In this document: piece after piece, positions 6,604 to 14,487 of the stretch
Position numbering within the stretch: the stretch's first letter is position 1
Layout: the number at the start of each line of letters is the position of its first letter
DNA from: MGR-bin208 sp043779285
GTDB taxonomy: Bacteria; Bacteroidota; Bacteroidia; Chitinophagales; Chitinophagaceae
DNA length: 27,089 nucleotides
Direction of reading: 5' to 3'
Assembly (NCBI GenBank): GCA_043779285.1
Contig: JAYWEL010000085.1
Span: forward strand, 1-27,089
Made by a program: the position numbers and the translations under genes
The notes under the pieces: model-generated
Database searches by the model: none
Told to the model about the DNA's origin: nothing
Seen by the model: only the letters and a program-made list of their open reading frames with translations

Positions 6604-8268
6604 ATGTTACCTCAAATAAATCCAACTACCACAAAGGCCTGGTCTGAATTACAGCATCACCGAGATCAAATGAAGGACGTGCAAATGAAAGAACTATTCA
6701 GTTCTGACAAAGATCGCTTTACCAAGTTTTCGCTGTGCATGAAAGGGTTGATTTTTGATTATTCAAAAAATATCATCACGGCAGAAACTATGAAGAGTCT
6801 TTTTCAATTAGCGGAGGAATGTAAATTAAAGGAAGCCATTGCATCCATGTTTAATGGAAATAAAATTAACGCAACAGAAAACCGGGCCGTTTTGCATACT
6901 GCTCTACGTGATTTTACATCAAAACAAATTTTTACAGAAGGTGTTGACATCCTACCTGAAATAAAATCGGTGCAGAATCAAATGAAAGAATTCTGTACAA
7001 ATATTCATACAGGAAATTGGAAAGGTTATTCTGGTAAAAAAATAAAATACATTGTCAATATTGGTATTGGCGGCAGCGATTTGGGTCCATACATGGTCAC
7101 AGAAGCGTTGAAGCCATATTGGATAAAAGGTATTCAGGCATATTTTGTTTCAAATATTGATGGAACGCATATTGCCGAAACATTGAACAAGGTTAATCCG
7201 GGGGAAACCTTGTTTCTGATTGCTTCAAAAACATTTACTACCCAGGAAACCATGACCAATGCACATACTGCCAGAGACTGGTTTTTAAAAGAGGCGAAAG
7301 AAGAATCATTTATCAACAAACATTTTGTGGCTTTATCCACTAATGAAGAAGCAGTAAAAAAATTCGGTATAGCCAAAGAAAATATGTTCGGCTTCTGGGA
7401 TTGGGTTGGTGGCAGATACTCACTGTGGAGTGCAATTGGTCTTTCCATTGGCTTAACAATTGGCTATGATAATTTTGAAGAACTTTTGAAAGGAGCTCAT
7501 GCAACTGATCTTCATTTTCAATCAACCCCTTTCGAAAATAATATTCCCGTCATCATGGCTATGATTGGCATCTGGAATGTCAATTTTCTGGATGCTCAAT
7601 CAGAAGTCATTTTACCTTACGACCAATACCTGCACCGCTTTGCAGCCTATCTGCAACAGGCAAATATGGAAAGTAATGGAAAGAGTATCGACCGCAATGG
7701 AGAACCGGTTACCTATTCAACCGGGCCCGTCATTTGGGGAGAACCCGGCACTAACGGGCAGCATGCGTTTTATCAATTAATTCATCAGGGCACATCATTG
7801 ATTCCATGCGATTTTATTGCTCCTGCAAATTCGAAGAACACCATCAGTGATCATCATGAAAAATTGATGGCTAATTTTTTTGCACAAACAGAAGCGTTGA
7901 TGATTGGCAAAACGGAAGCCGCGGCAGAAAAAGAACTAGAATCACTGGGTTTATCAAATAATGAAATTGCCCGATTGCTTCCATTTAAAATTTTTGCTGG
8001 AAACCGGCCAAGTAATTCTTTTCTATTAAATGAAGTATCCCCTTTTATTCTTGGAGAACTGATAGCATTATACGAACACAAGATTTTTGTCCAGGGTATT
8101 ATCTGGAACATCTACAGCTTCGATCAGTGGGGTGTGGAATTGGGTAAACAATTAGCCGAAAAAATTCTTCCTGAATTAATGAATAAAGAAACCGTACAAA
8201 GCCATGATTCATCAAGCAATGGTTTGATGAATGCCTATAAAAACATGCGACATAAAAAAACCTCCTAA
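6604..8268 (+). CDS. pgi: Glucose-6-phosphate isomerase
   Basis: This 554-residue cytosolic enzyme interconverts glucose-6-phosphate and fructose-6-phosphate. The conserved TENRAVLHTALR (91-102), phosphate-binding GIGGSDLGP (154-162), FWDWVGGRYSLWSAIGL and GQHAFYQLIHQGT segments are all present, the last with the catalytic His. The C-terminal region contains the SFDQWGVELGKQ family signature. Length matches long-form bacterial PGI. The start ATG at 6604 precedes LPQINPTTTKAW, as expected. Its last codons lie in the stem of a terminator (8260-8281) that serves the convergent DUF3276 gene. Confidence 0.97.
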   Translation: MLPQINPTTTKAWSELQHHRDQMKDVQMKELFSSDKDRFTKFSLCMKGLIFDYSKNIITAETMKSLFQLAEECKLKEAIASMFNGNKINATENRAVLHTALRDFTSKQIFTEGVDILPEIKSVQNQMKEFCTNIHTGNWKGYSGKKIKYIVNIGIGGSDLGPYMVTEALKPYWIKGIQAYFVSNIDGTHIAETLNKVNPGETLFLIASKTFTTQETMTNAHTARDWFLKEAKEESFINKHFVALSTNEEAVKKFGIAKENMFGFWDWVGGRYSLWSAIGLSIGLTIGYDNFEELLKGAHATDLHFQSTPFENNIPVIMAMIGIWNVNFLDAQSEVILPYDQYLHRFAAYLQQANMESNGKSIDRNGEPVTYSTGPVIWGEPGTNGQHAFYQLIHQGTSLIPCDFIAPANSKNTISDHHEKLMANFFAQTEALMIGKTEAAAEKELESLGLSNNEIARLLPFKIFAGNRPSNSFLLNEVSPFILGELIALYEHKIFVQGIIWNIYSFDQWGVELGKQLAEKILPELMNKETVQSHDSSSNGLMNAYKNMRHKKTS

Positions 8269-8281
8269 ACAATCAGGAGGT
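8260..8281 (-). terminator. Terminator of the DUF3276 gene, overlapping the pgi stop codon
   Basis: ACCTCCT (8260-8266) pairs with AGGAGGT (8275-8281) over an eight-base loop. On the minus strand the stem runs straight into seven T, so it terminates the DUF3276 transcript. On the plus strand the hairpin is followed by TCAAATATAT, without a U-run, so termination of pgi here would be weaker. The pgi stop codon TAA (8266-8268) lies within the hairpin. Confidence 0.75.
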
Positions 8282-8302
8282 CAAATATATAGTTAATGTT
8301 AA

Positions 8303-8812
8303 TTACCATTTTTCAGCTTCTTCTGCAGAACCATTATTTACTTCCGGTTGAACATCTGTACTCAATGTTTCAACTTCAGAAGTAATAGTTTCTTCCACAA
8401 CCAAATCAGCAACTTCAGAAACTTCTACCATAACTGTTGGTTCAACCAAACTGGTAACTTCAACAATTTCTTCCATATTTGCAACTGTATGATGATATCC
8501 GTTGCCATTCATTTCATATTCATCATGATTAAATGCATCGAAATCGAAATCCGGCATCAACTCTGTTTTTACATAATCCACAGCTTCGCCTAAAGCTTTT
8601 ACAAATTTGTTGAAATCCTCTTTATACAAAAAAATCTTATGCCTGTCATAACCATCATCATTAAATCGTTTACGACTTTCAGTGATAGTCAAATAGTAAT
8701 CATTCCCCTTCGTAGATCTTACATCAAAAAAGTAAGTCCTTCTTTTACCTGCACGTATACGCTTACTGTATATGTTCTCCATTTTCGAATCGTTATTTTC
8801 TTCGTAGGCCAC
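8303..8812 (-). CDS. DUF3276 / PUR-alpha-like nucleic-acid-binding protein
   Basis: The N-terminal ~100 residues match the small PUR-domain family DUF3276 found in Bacteroidota and spirochaetes: KRIRAGKRRTYFFDVRSTKG, NDYYLTITESRKRF, DRHKIFLYKEDFNKFVKAL. PUR domains bind single-stranded DNA or RNA, and the Borrelia homologue is a nucleic-acid-binding regulator. The C-terminal ~60 residues are a low-complexity acidic tail rich in Glu, Val and Thr. I chose the GTG at 8810-8812 (169 residues, 40 nt downstream of a consensus promoter's predicted start). An ATG at 8780-8782 would give 159 residues beginning MENIYSKRIRAG and is a real alternative. Its terminator is at 8260-8281. Confidence 0.85.
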   Translation of the reverse strand: MAYEENNDSKMENIYSKRIRAGKRRTYFFDVRSTKGNDYYLTITESRKRFNDDGYDRHKIFLYKEDFNKFVKALGEAVDYVKTELMPDFDFDAFNHDEYEMNGNGYHHTVANMEEIVEVTSLVEPTVMVEVSEVADLVVEETITSEVETLSTDVQPEVNNGSAEEAEKW

Positions 8813-8858
8813 TTGACTTTATTTTACTGTTAAAAAATCTTTTTACAAAATAGATTCA

Positions 8859-8888
8859 CAAATATAATTATGTTTTTGAAACGACCAA
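8859..8888 (-). promoter_or_regulatory. Promoter of the DUF3276 gene
   Basis: On the minus strand TTG (8886-8888), exactly 19 nt, then TATATTTG (8859-8866): a full match to the Bacteroidota -33/-7 consensus. The predicted start site near 8853 gives a leader of about 40 nt. The -33 element lies inside a short palindrome CCAAATTTGG (8885-8894). Confidence 0.75.
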
Positions 8889-8919
8889 ATTTGGTTCAAA
8901 TCTTTATTTAAGAAGGCAG

Positions 8920-10749
8920 TTATACATGGCTGTCTTGTTCCTGTTGACGACGATACAACTCAGCATAATAGCCCTTTTTTGAGAGCAGTTCCTCGTGTGT
9001 TCCCAGTTCAATAATGGCCCCGTCATCCAATACCACAATTTTGTCAAACTGAAAAAGAGAGAATATCCGATGGGTAATTATTATGGCGGTCTTATTTTTC
9101 AAATAGACTTGCAAGTGACCGATGATATTGCTTTCTGTTTTTGCATCCACTGCACTCAGGCAATCATCCAATATCAATAATTTAGAATCCTTGATCAATG
9201 CTCTAGCAATCGCAATCCGTTGTTTTTGACCGCCGCTTAAGGTAACACCCCTTTCACCTACCAAGGTTGAATAGCCTTCATTAAAACTCATAATTTCATC
9301 ATCAATGGAAGCTTTGATAGCGGCATCTTTTACATCTGCTTTTTCAGCATTTGATCCAAATCGAATATTATTTTCGATGCTTTCACTGAAAAGGAAAACT
9401 TCCTGGGGTACATAACTGATCTGTTCCCTTAAGGCATATAGATCAAAAGATTTCAGCAGATGATTATTCATTCTTATTTCACCGGAACTTGGTTCATACA
9501 TTCTTAATAATAACTGCGCAACAGAAGACTTGCCACTGCCGGTTTTCCCAATGATTGCAATTTTTTCTCCCTGCTTGATCCGCAATGAAAAATTACGCAG
9601 AGCCTGAATATTGGTATGAGGGTAAATAAAATTTACATTATCAAAAATTATGTCTACGCTGATTATTTCATCTTTTATTGTTGCTGCATTAACAATGTCC
9701 GGTTTAGTATCTAAAAATTCATTCAATCTTTTTTGTGATGCCGCTGCCCGTTGAATCATACTGGCAGTCCAACCAATGGCACTAACCGGGAATGTGAGCA
9801 TATTGATATAGATGATAAACTCTACAATGGTATCAATACCGATACTTTGATGGCCGTTGATATAATACAACCCGCCAATCATGATGGTTAACAATGTACT
9901 CAGTCCGATTAACAAAGTCATTGATGGAAAATAAAGTGCTTCCACTTTTGCAAGACTTATGGCATTCTTTTTATATGCTTCACTGTTTTCATTAAAAAAA
10001 TTGAAGATGGATTTCTCCTGAACAAAAGATTTTATTACCCGGATGCCAGAATAAGATTCCTGCGCATTAGTTGTCAGGTCGGAAAGTAAAGATTGAATCT
10101 TTTCACTTTTGCGGTTGATGATACTGTTTACCAGATAAATAGTAATGGCCAATATGGGCAGCGGGGCTAAAACATATAAAGTCAGTTGTACATCCCGTTT
10201 AAACATAAAAAATAAGCTCAGCGAAATAAGAACAATCAGGTTGAATAAATACATGATCGCAGGTCCGGTAAAACTCCTTACACGGCTTATATCTTCAGAA
10301 ATCCGGCTCATTAAGTCACCGGTTTTATTAGACTTGAAAAAATTAGTGTCCAGATCTTGGTAATGAGAAAACACTTCATTCTTCTGGTCAAATTCTATAT
10401 GCCTGCTCATCACTATAATGGTTTGACGCATCAGGAACATGAAGAATCCACGAAGCAAAGCTAATAAGATAATGGTCAAACCACATAATGTTACAACCTT
10501 CCCCATGGTCAAGTCCATATGCTCTACTTTGTCTATAAAGCGATTGACGATAATTGCATAATCAGGTTGAATTTTTTTTTCCTGAAAACCCGGCAACGAT
10601 AAAGTTTTCTGTACATAGTGAATTACAAAACCGGTGACCTGTGGCGACAAAACAGCGAAGTAATTGGAGAGCAGAATAAAGAGAATTCCGATTCCAAGCC
10701 TGATCCGGTACTTCCAAAAATATTTTTTTAACGGGCTGAGATGCTTCAC
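8920..10749 (-). CDS. ABC exporter half-transporter (fused membrane and ATPase domains)
   Basis: This 609-residue inner-membrane protein has a six-helix type I exporter domain (about residues 15-340) followed by an ATPase domain. Walker A is GKTGSGKSS (401-409), the signature is LSGGQ (504-508), Walker B is LLILDD (524-529) and the switch His is in IIITHRI. The residue after the Walker B Asp is Asp529 instead of the usual catalytic Glu, as in the degenerate site of heterodimeric exporters and in MdlA-like proteins. It may therefore need a partner half-transporter, which is not in this window. The substrate cannot be predicted. It stands 31 bp upstream of the promoter of the DUF3276 gene on the same strand. 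Weak dyad symmetry at 8875-8900 could terminate it. Confidence 0.9.
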   Translation of the reverse strand: MKHLSPLKKYFWKYRIRLGIGILFILLSNYFAVLSPQVTGFVIHYVQKTLSLPGFQEKKIQPDYAIIVNRFIDKVEHMDLTMGKVVTLCGLTIILLALLRGFFMFLMRQTIIVMSRHIEFDQKNEVFSHYQDLDTNFFKSNKTGDLMSRISEDISRVRSFTGPAIMYLFNLIVLISLSLFFMFKRDVQLTLYVLAPLPILAITIYLVNSIINRKSEKIQSLLSDLTTNAQESYSGIRVIKSFVQEKSIFNFFNENSEAYKKNAISLAKVEALYFPSMTLLIGLSTLLTIMIGGLYYINGHQSIGIDTIVEFIIYINMLTFPVSAIGWTASMIQRAAASQKRLNEFLDTKPDIVNAATIKDEIISVDIIFDNVNFIYPHTNIQALRNFSLRIKQGEKIAIIGKTGSGKSSVAQLLLRMYEPSSGEIRMNNHLLKSFDLYALREQISYVPQEVFLFSESIENNIRFGSNAEKADVKDAAIKASIDDEIMSFNEGYSTLVGERGVTLSGGQKQRIAIARALIKDSKLLILDDCLSAVDAKTESNIIGHLQVYLKNKTAIIITHRIFSLFQFDKIVVLDDGAIIELGTHEELLSKKGYYAELYRRQQEQDSHV

Positions 10750-10797
10750 TGGTAAAGATTTCGTTGCAAATTACTGAAGCTTTTTGAAAAAAATTTT

Positions 10798-10826
10798 TTG
10801 TTCTTAATCTGCACTGTGTATTTTCG
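10798..10826 (+). promoter_or_regulatory. Promoter of tRNA-Ser
   Basis: TTG (10798-10800), 18 nt, then TATTTTCG (10819-10826), one mismatch from TAnnTTTG. It ends 4 bp before the mature tRNA, so transcription would begin at or next to the first tRNA base. Confidence 0.55.
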
Positions 10827-10830
10827 CACC

Positions 10831-10915
10831 GGAGAGTTGGCAGAGTGGTCGATTGCGGCAGTCTTGAAAACTGTTGACTGTTACAGGTCCGGGGGTTCGA
10901 ATCCCTCACTCTCCG
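10831..10915 (+). tRNA. tRNA-Ser (anticodon UGA)
   Basis: The acceptor stem GGAGAGT (10831-10837) pairs perfectly with ACTCTCC (10908-10914), with discriminator G at 10915. The anticodon arm is CAGT-CTTGAAA-ACTG with anticodon TGA at 10865-10867, which reads UCA and other UCN codons. The long variable arm (about 10875-10888) and the T-arm GGGGGTTCGAATCCCTC fit a class II serine tRNA. CCA is not encoded, as is usual in this phylum. Confidence 0.97.
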
Positions 10916-10919
10916 CTTT

Positions 10920-10956
10920 ACCCTCCATAGCTTTAGCGACGGAGGGTTTTTCTTTT
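10920..10956 (+). terminator. Terminator downstream of tRNA-Ser
   Basis: ACCCTCC (10920-10926) pairs with GGAGGGT (10941-10947) across a 14-base loop and is followed by a T-rich tract. It starts 5 bp after the tRNA, as expected for a single tRNA transcription unit. Confidence 0.8.
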
Positions 10957-11221
10957 TAGCCTTTATTGAAATGTTATGCAACAGATTGTATAAATACTAT
11001 TGTGTAGCGACGGTACACACTATACCAGTTGCAGCAACAATCTTGAAGAACGGTTACTTAGACACCAGAAAGGGTATATTGATTCAACAAAAAATAAACT
11101 TCCTGCCAACTTAGTATTTCACTGTGTATTTACAAATAAGACCAAAGCCTTTGGCGTCGGATGAAGCTTCGGAGGACAAGTCGAATCTCTCACTCCGTAC
11201 TGACTGAATAAAAAATCACTC
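10957..11221. other. Non-coding stretch with a possible decayed tRNA-Ser locus copy
   Basis: No credible gene is visible here. Two pieces resemble the tRNA-Ser locus in the same order: CACTGTGTATTT (11120-11131) equals 10812-10823 in the tRNA promoter, and TCGAATCTCTCACTCCG (11181-11197) resembles the tRNA 3' end TCGAATCCCTCACTCTCCG. The middle is unlike a tRNA. A small 6-bp hairpin lies at 11001-11019. The fragment could be a decayed duplicate or an old integration scar. Confidence 0.35.
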
Positions 11222-12328
11222 CTAAGCCTTCTCCGACCAATCACTCACGTTCCGATTATCATCATCTGGTATTTCGGGCGGATAACCAAACACCCTGTAG
11301 GAAAGCAATCTGGCCTTGCGGGCAATTTCGGAATGAGCCCGTAAATAATTCAGTGAATTATAATCGTAAATGGATTTTGATGGTATAATGCCCAGGTTTT
11401 TTGGCATATGATTCAACGAAAAACTGGTTTTCAGGCTTTCAATCCAATCAAGCGTTTCTTTAATTTCCACAATAGCCAAATCCTGCCACGGATAAATAAC
11501 TTCGTCCCATGGTTTCATATTATTAAATACTTCGGGGCTGTCATCATCCTTTGCAATACGCAATTGAATTTGCATAAGGTACTCCGCTCCTCCATTAGCA
11601 ATGCGTTGTTTATACTCATCTTTCAAATAATTGCGGCCACGTGTTTCAGCATTTGAAATGCGTTGGTTGCAGGTATCCCAATCGCTCAAATTCGGATCAA
11701 TTCCGGTTTCTGGTGCTTTATCCAATGGCATGGTTCTGTATTTGGCATACCGCAAAACAGCATCTTTTCCAATAAATTTAAATGCTGTAAGTGCCTGGTA
11801 ACGCAGATTGTGAAATGAACTGGGGTCTCTTCGCAAAGATAATTTTGCCCCTTCCAACCCTTGTGGATACAATCGGTAATAGTCGTGGTATTCGACACCC
11901 CATTGTTGTTTTCTCAATTTTGCAAATTTTAAAAAACTGGAAGCGGACCAGAATAGATTGATGACCCCTGTATTCATTTCAATATCTAAAGGACTATTCC
12001 AGTGATGGTCAGAAAATTTTATCGAGAAACTTCGGATGCAATTCATCGCATCATCCAGAAAGGTAGCAGATGCATGACGAACCCGGCAAGGGAAAGTTCT
12101 GCCGGCTTCAAAAAAATCGTGTTCCGGAAAACTGGGATCATCCACAATTCGTACAGAGCCCTTTGCTGCTACTCCATTGTTATGACTCATCCGGTATCGT
12201 TTTGGAAAACTGAGAAACACAGCCAACCCCACGCCAAGTGCCACTGAAGTTATTTTTAATACAAACTTGTTCCAGAGGGCTTTCAGCCAATTGTAAATAA
12301 TCGTTCCTATCGAAAGTCTATTTGTCAT
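11222..12328 (-). CDS. Membrane-anchored catalase-related hemoprotein (allene oxide synthase-like)
   Basis: This 368-residue protein has a minimal catalase fold. Distal heme residues are His85 in RTFPCRVRHASATF (aligned to catalase IPERVVHAKG) and Asn119 in DIEMNTGVINLFW (aligned to the GNNTPIFF region). The proximal heme ligand is Tyr344 in RLLSY (340-344), equivalent to catalase RLFAY. Residues 226-290 match the catalase segment ending in WP...PL. True catalases are about 480 residues or longer; this length and the lipoxygenase next door fit catalase-related allene oxide synthases, which convert fatty acid hydroperoxides made by lipoxygenase. Residues 22-41 form a membrane helix, so the domain is probably tethered to the inner membrane. 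The residue before the distal His is Arg84, where catalases have Val. It starts 23 bp after the lipoxygenase stop, indicating one operon. Peroxidase or hydroperoxide lyase/isomerase activity are alternatives. Confidence 0.8.
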   Translation of the reverse strand: MTNRLSIGTIIYNWLKALWNKFVLKITSVALGVGLAVFLSFPKRYRMSHNNGVAAKGSVRIVDDPSFPEHDFFEAGRTFPCRVRHASATFLDDAMNCIRSFSIKFSDHHWNSPLDIEMNTGVINLFWSASSFLKFAKLRKQQWGVEYHDYYRLYPQGLEGAKLSLRRDPSSFHNLRYQALTAFKFIGKDAVLRYAKYRTMPLDKAPETGIDPNLSDWDTCNQRISNAETRGRNYLKDEYKQRIANGGAEYLMQIQLRIAKDDDSPEVFNNMKPWDEVIYPWQDLAIVEIKETLDWIESLKTSFSLNHMPKNLGIIPSKSIYDYNSLNYLRAHSEIARKARLLSYRVFGYPPEIPDDDNRNVSDWSEKA

Positions 12329-12351
12329 GTCGTTTATTTGTGCTTGAAATT

Positions 12352-14487
12352 TTAAATATTTGTTCTCGATTCGATGTCTTCCACAATAACTCCCAATGCC
12401 AGAAATTCCTCTTTTTTGGATAAGAGTAAATCGGAATAATATGGGTTGATGTCATTCTCTTCGTCACGGGTGATGAAGCCATATTCCGTTCGGGACAACA
12501 AATTACTGAACCACATCATTTGTGTGCTCCGGGTTAAATCCGGAGAAATACTTAAATCTGATTCGGGTGCCAATACACCGGATTCCTTTTCGCCAAACCG
12601 AAGTCCAAGGCTATTGTACAACACTTCTCCAATGTCTTCATATTGATGTTCATTAGCCCAAGTGTGCAAATAAGTGGCAACAAAAATCATATAGGTACAG
12701 GCTTTAACCAGGTCTTTCATACTTTCTGCTTCTAGTTCATACGGAAATTTCTTATGTTTTGTAACAGCAGATACGGTTCTTAATATTCCGTTGCGTTTTT
12801 CCCTGGGAAGATCAAAATCAAATGAAAATTGTGCCGCATAATATTCTTTCATATCCTGGTTGCGTTCTTTTTCACGGGGATCCAAACTGTCTGTATCAAT
12901 ATCAGAAAGAAAAACAGGCACACTGTGATTCAACAAATCTTCAGAAAAACAATATACTTCGTACCAGTATTTTTTAATGTCTTCCCAATTATTTTTTATA
13001 AACCAGGAAACATAATCTTCTGTAAGATCCCAAAATAAACGTTCAGCCTTTGCAGATGAATGTGCATCGCTGATAGGTTCCACTACCTGATAACTTTTCC
13101 AATCCAATACACCCATAATATCTTTGCATCGATGCAGTAAGCCAACTGTAGATAGTGCAGAAGCTCTTGGAATATAATCCTGCAATAAAATTTTATCTGC
13201 CGTATGATTTACTAATACAACGCTTTTTAAATGTGGGAACAGTAAGGCTGACAATGGATTAAAGCGAAGATTGCGATAAGCGGCAATTGCATATTGTTCA
13301 GTATTGACATGGGTTCCCGCAAAATGTTCGTCAATTTCGGTACACAATCCACCATTTACTCTGGCTACTCTTTTGGCATGTTGCCAGATATCTCCATCCG
13401 TTAATTTTATCATTCGTTTTTGCCAGGGATCTTTATGGATGGCATTTAACGGCCCTGTAAAATGTATTTCAACGGGTGTTGGTAAGCCATCTGGTTTCAA
13501 TTGAAACTTCATGGCTGCATCCGGAAATGCATATTCATCATTGCCGTCGTAATATCCTTTTCCAAAATATTTCATCCAATAGTATCCAGCTTCATTTGTA
13601 TCGGGTACAAAACAACCACGGTTCATTCCATTCATCATCCTTTCTCCAAACCAATGATCACTACGGGTAAAACCGGGTATTTGTTTTTCAATACATACAG
13701 TCAAGTTCTCGGGATAATCAGCTTGTATCTCCTGCAATGAAATACTTTCAGGATCCAATTTTATTTGTACCAGGTGTTTAACCTTTGTCAACTCAACCGG
13801 TATCATCTGTTCACGGATGGCATTCACTCTTCCAATTGGGTAATACTGAGGCGCATCTTTATCATGATCTTTTATGACCACCCTGGGTAAAACTGTGTCG
13901 GTGCGGTATTCCCAAAAAAATAAATAAATATTTCGCAGATTGTATTCCATGCCAATCAGGTCTGCCTTTGGAATTTTAATGGATTTAAAAAGATTGTAAA
14001 CAGGATTACTTGTTTTTTCATTAAAAAAAGTATGTGTGATTTCATAAATCTCAAACTTCAAGTGATGGTTTCGAAATCGTCTGGCCATTCGTAAATCAAA
14101 AGGCAAACGGAAAGTTCCATCCTCTGCAGTAAATCCTTCACTGAGTTTACGCCATTTCCCAAACCACGAACGGCTCCAGAATTGCAATGTGAGATGATGA
14201 ATGGGTACCCGTTCGTCTTCCCTTTTTGCAAAGCTGATATTGCCAACAAGAGAACTATCCATCACCGTTCCGTAAATTTTATTCCTTCGGGGGAATAATT
14301 TTTTGTTCAGCCATTTAAAAAAATCAACTATTTTGGAATACCAGAAATATAACCGTTCGAGAAGAATGGTAATAGGATTGGATATGATGGCAGAACGGCC
14401 TACTTCAAGATGGTTTATTCCTTTGAGTCCGGGTTTAAAAAAAAACCACCTTTGTAAGCAAATCCAATCTTGGTTTTCTTCAGGCAT
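12352..14487 (-). CDS. Lipoxygenase
   Basis: This 711-residue protein has all five non-heme iron ligands of lipoxygenases: His388 and His393 in EHFAGTHVNTEQYAIAAYR (HX4H), His608 and Asn612 in TYLHTWANEH (HX3N), and the C-terminal Ile711 carboxylate in VEDIESRTNI. The segment ending LLFPHLKSVVLVN also matches the family. Lipoxygenases add O2 to polyunsaturated fatty acids to give hydroperoxides. Residues about 70-155 form a beta sandwich in the position of the PLAT domain but look more like a transthyretin-like fold; residues 34-60 are hydrophobic. The ATG at 14487 is the first start in this frame, but it is doubtful: an overlapping frame starting at 14531 encodes a more natural N-terminus and would join this one with one extra base in the A9 run at 14437-14445. 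It lies between a kinase/cyclase gene and a catalase-related gene in an apparent operon. Confidence 0.85.
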   Translation of the reverse strand: MPEENQDWICLQRWFFFKPGLKGINHLEVGRSAIISNPITILLERLYFWYSKIVDFFKWLNKKLFPRRNKIYGTVMDSSLVGNISFAKREDERVPIHHLTLQFWSRSWFGKWRKLSEGFTAEDGTFRLPFDLRMARRFRNHHLKFEIYEITHTFFNEKTSNPVYNLFKSIKIPKADLIGMEYNLRNIYLFFWEYRTDTVLPRVVIKDHDKDAPQYYPIGRVNAIREQMIPVELTKVKHLVQIKLDPESISLQEIQADYPENLTVCIEKQIPGFTRSDHWFGERMMNGMNRGCFVPDTNEAGYYWMKYFGKGYYDGNDEYAFPDAAMKFQLKPDGLPTPVEIHFTGPLNAIHKDPWQKRMIKLTDGDIWQHAKRVARVNGGLCTEIDEHFAGTHVNTEQYAIAAYRNLRFNPLSALLFPHLKSVVLVNHTADKILLQDYIPRASALSTVGLLHRCKDIMGVLDWKSYQVVEPISDAHSSAKAERLFWDLTEDYVSWFIKNNWEDIKKYWYEVYCFSEDLLNHSVPVFLSDIDTDSLDPREKERNQDMKEYYAAQFSFDFDLPREKRNGILRTVSAVTKHKKFPYELEAESMKDLVKACTYMIFVATYLHTWANEHQYEDIGEVLYNSLGLRFGEKESGVLAPESDLSISPDLTRSTQMMWFSNLLSRTEYGFITRDEENDINPYYSDLLLSKKEEFLALGVIVEDIESRTNI

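Noticed and set aside
10562..10981. 139-codon minus-strand frame covering tRNA-Ser
   Set aside because: It is antisense to a well-formed tRNA and to the start region of the ABC exporter; such frames over tRNAs are common artefacts.
11222..12328. Annotation as an ordinary catalase
   Set aside because: Although it has the heme-pocket residues, it is about 100 or more residues too short, has a membrane anchor and altered distal residue, and follows a lipoxygenase gene.
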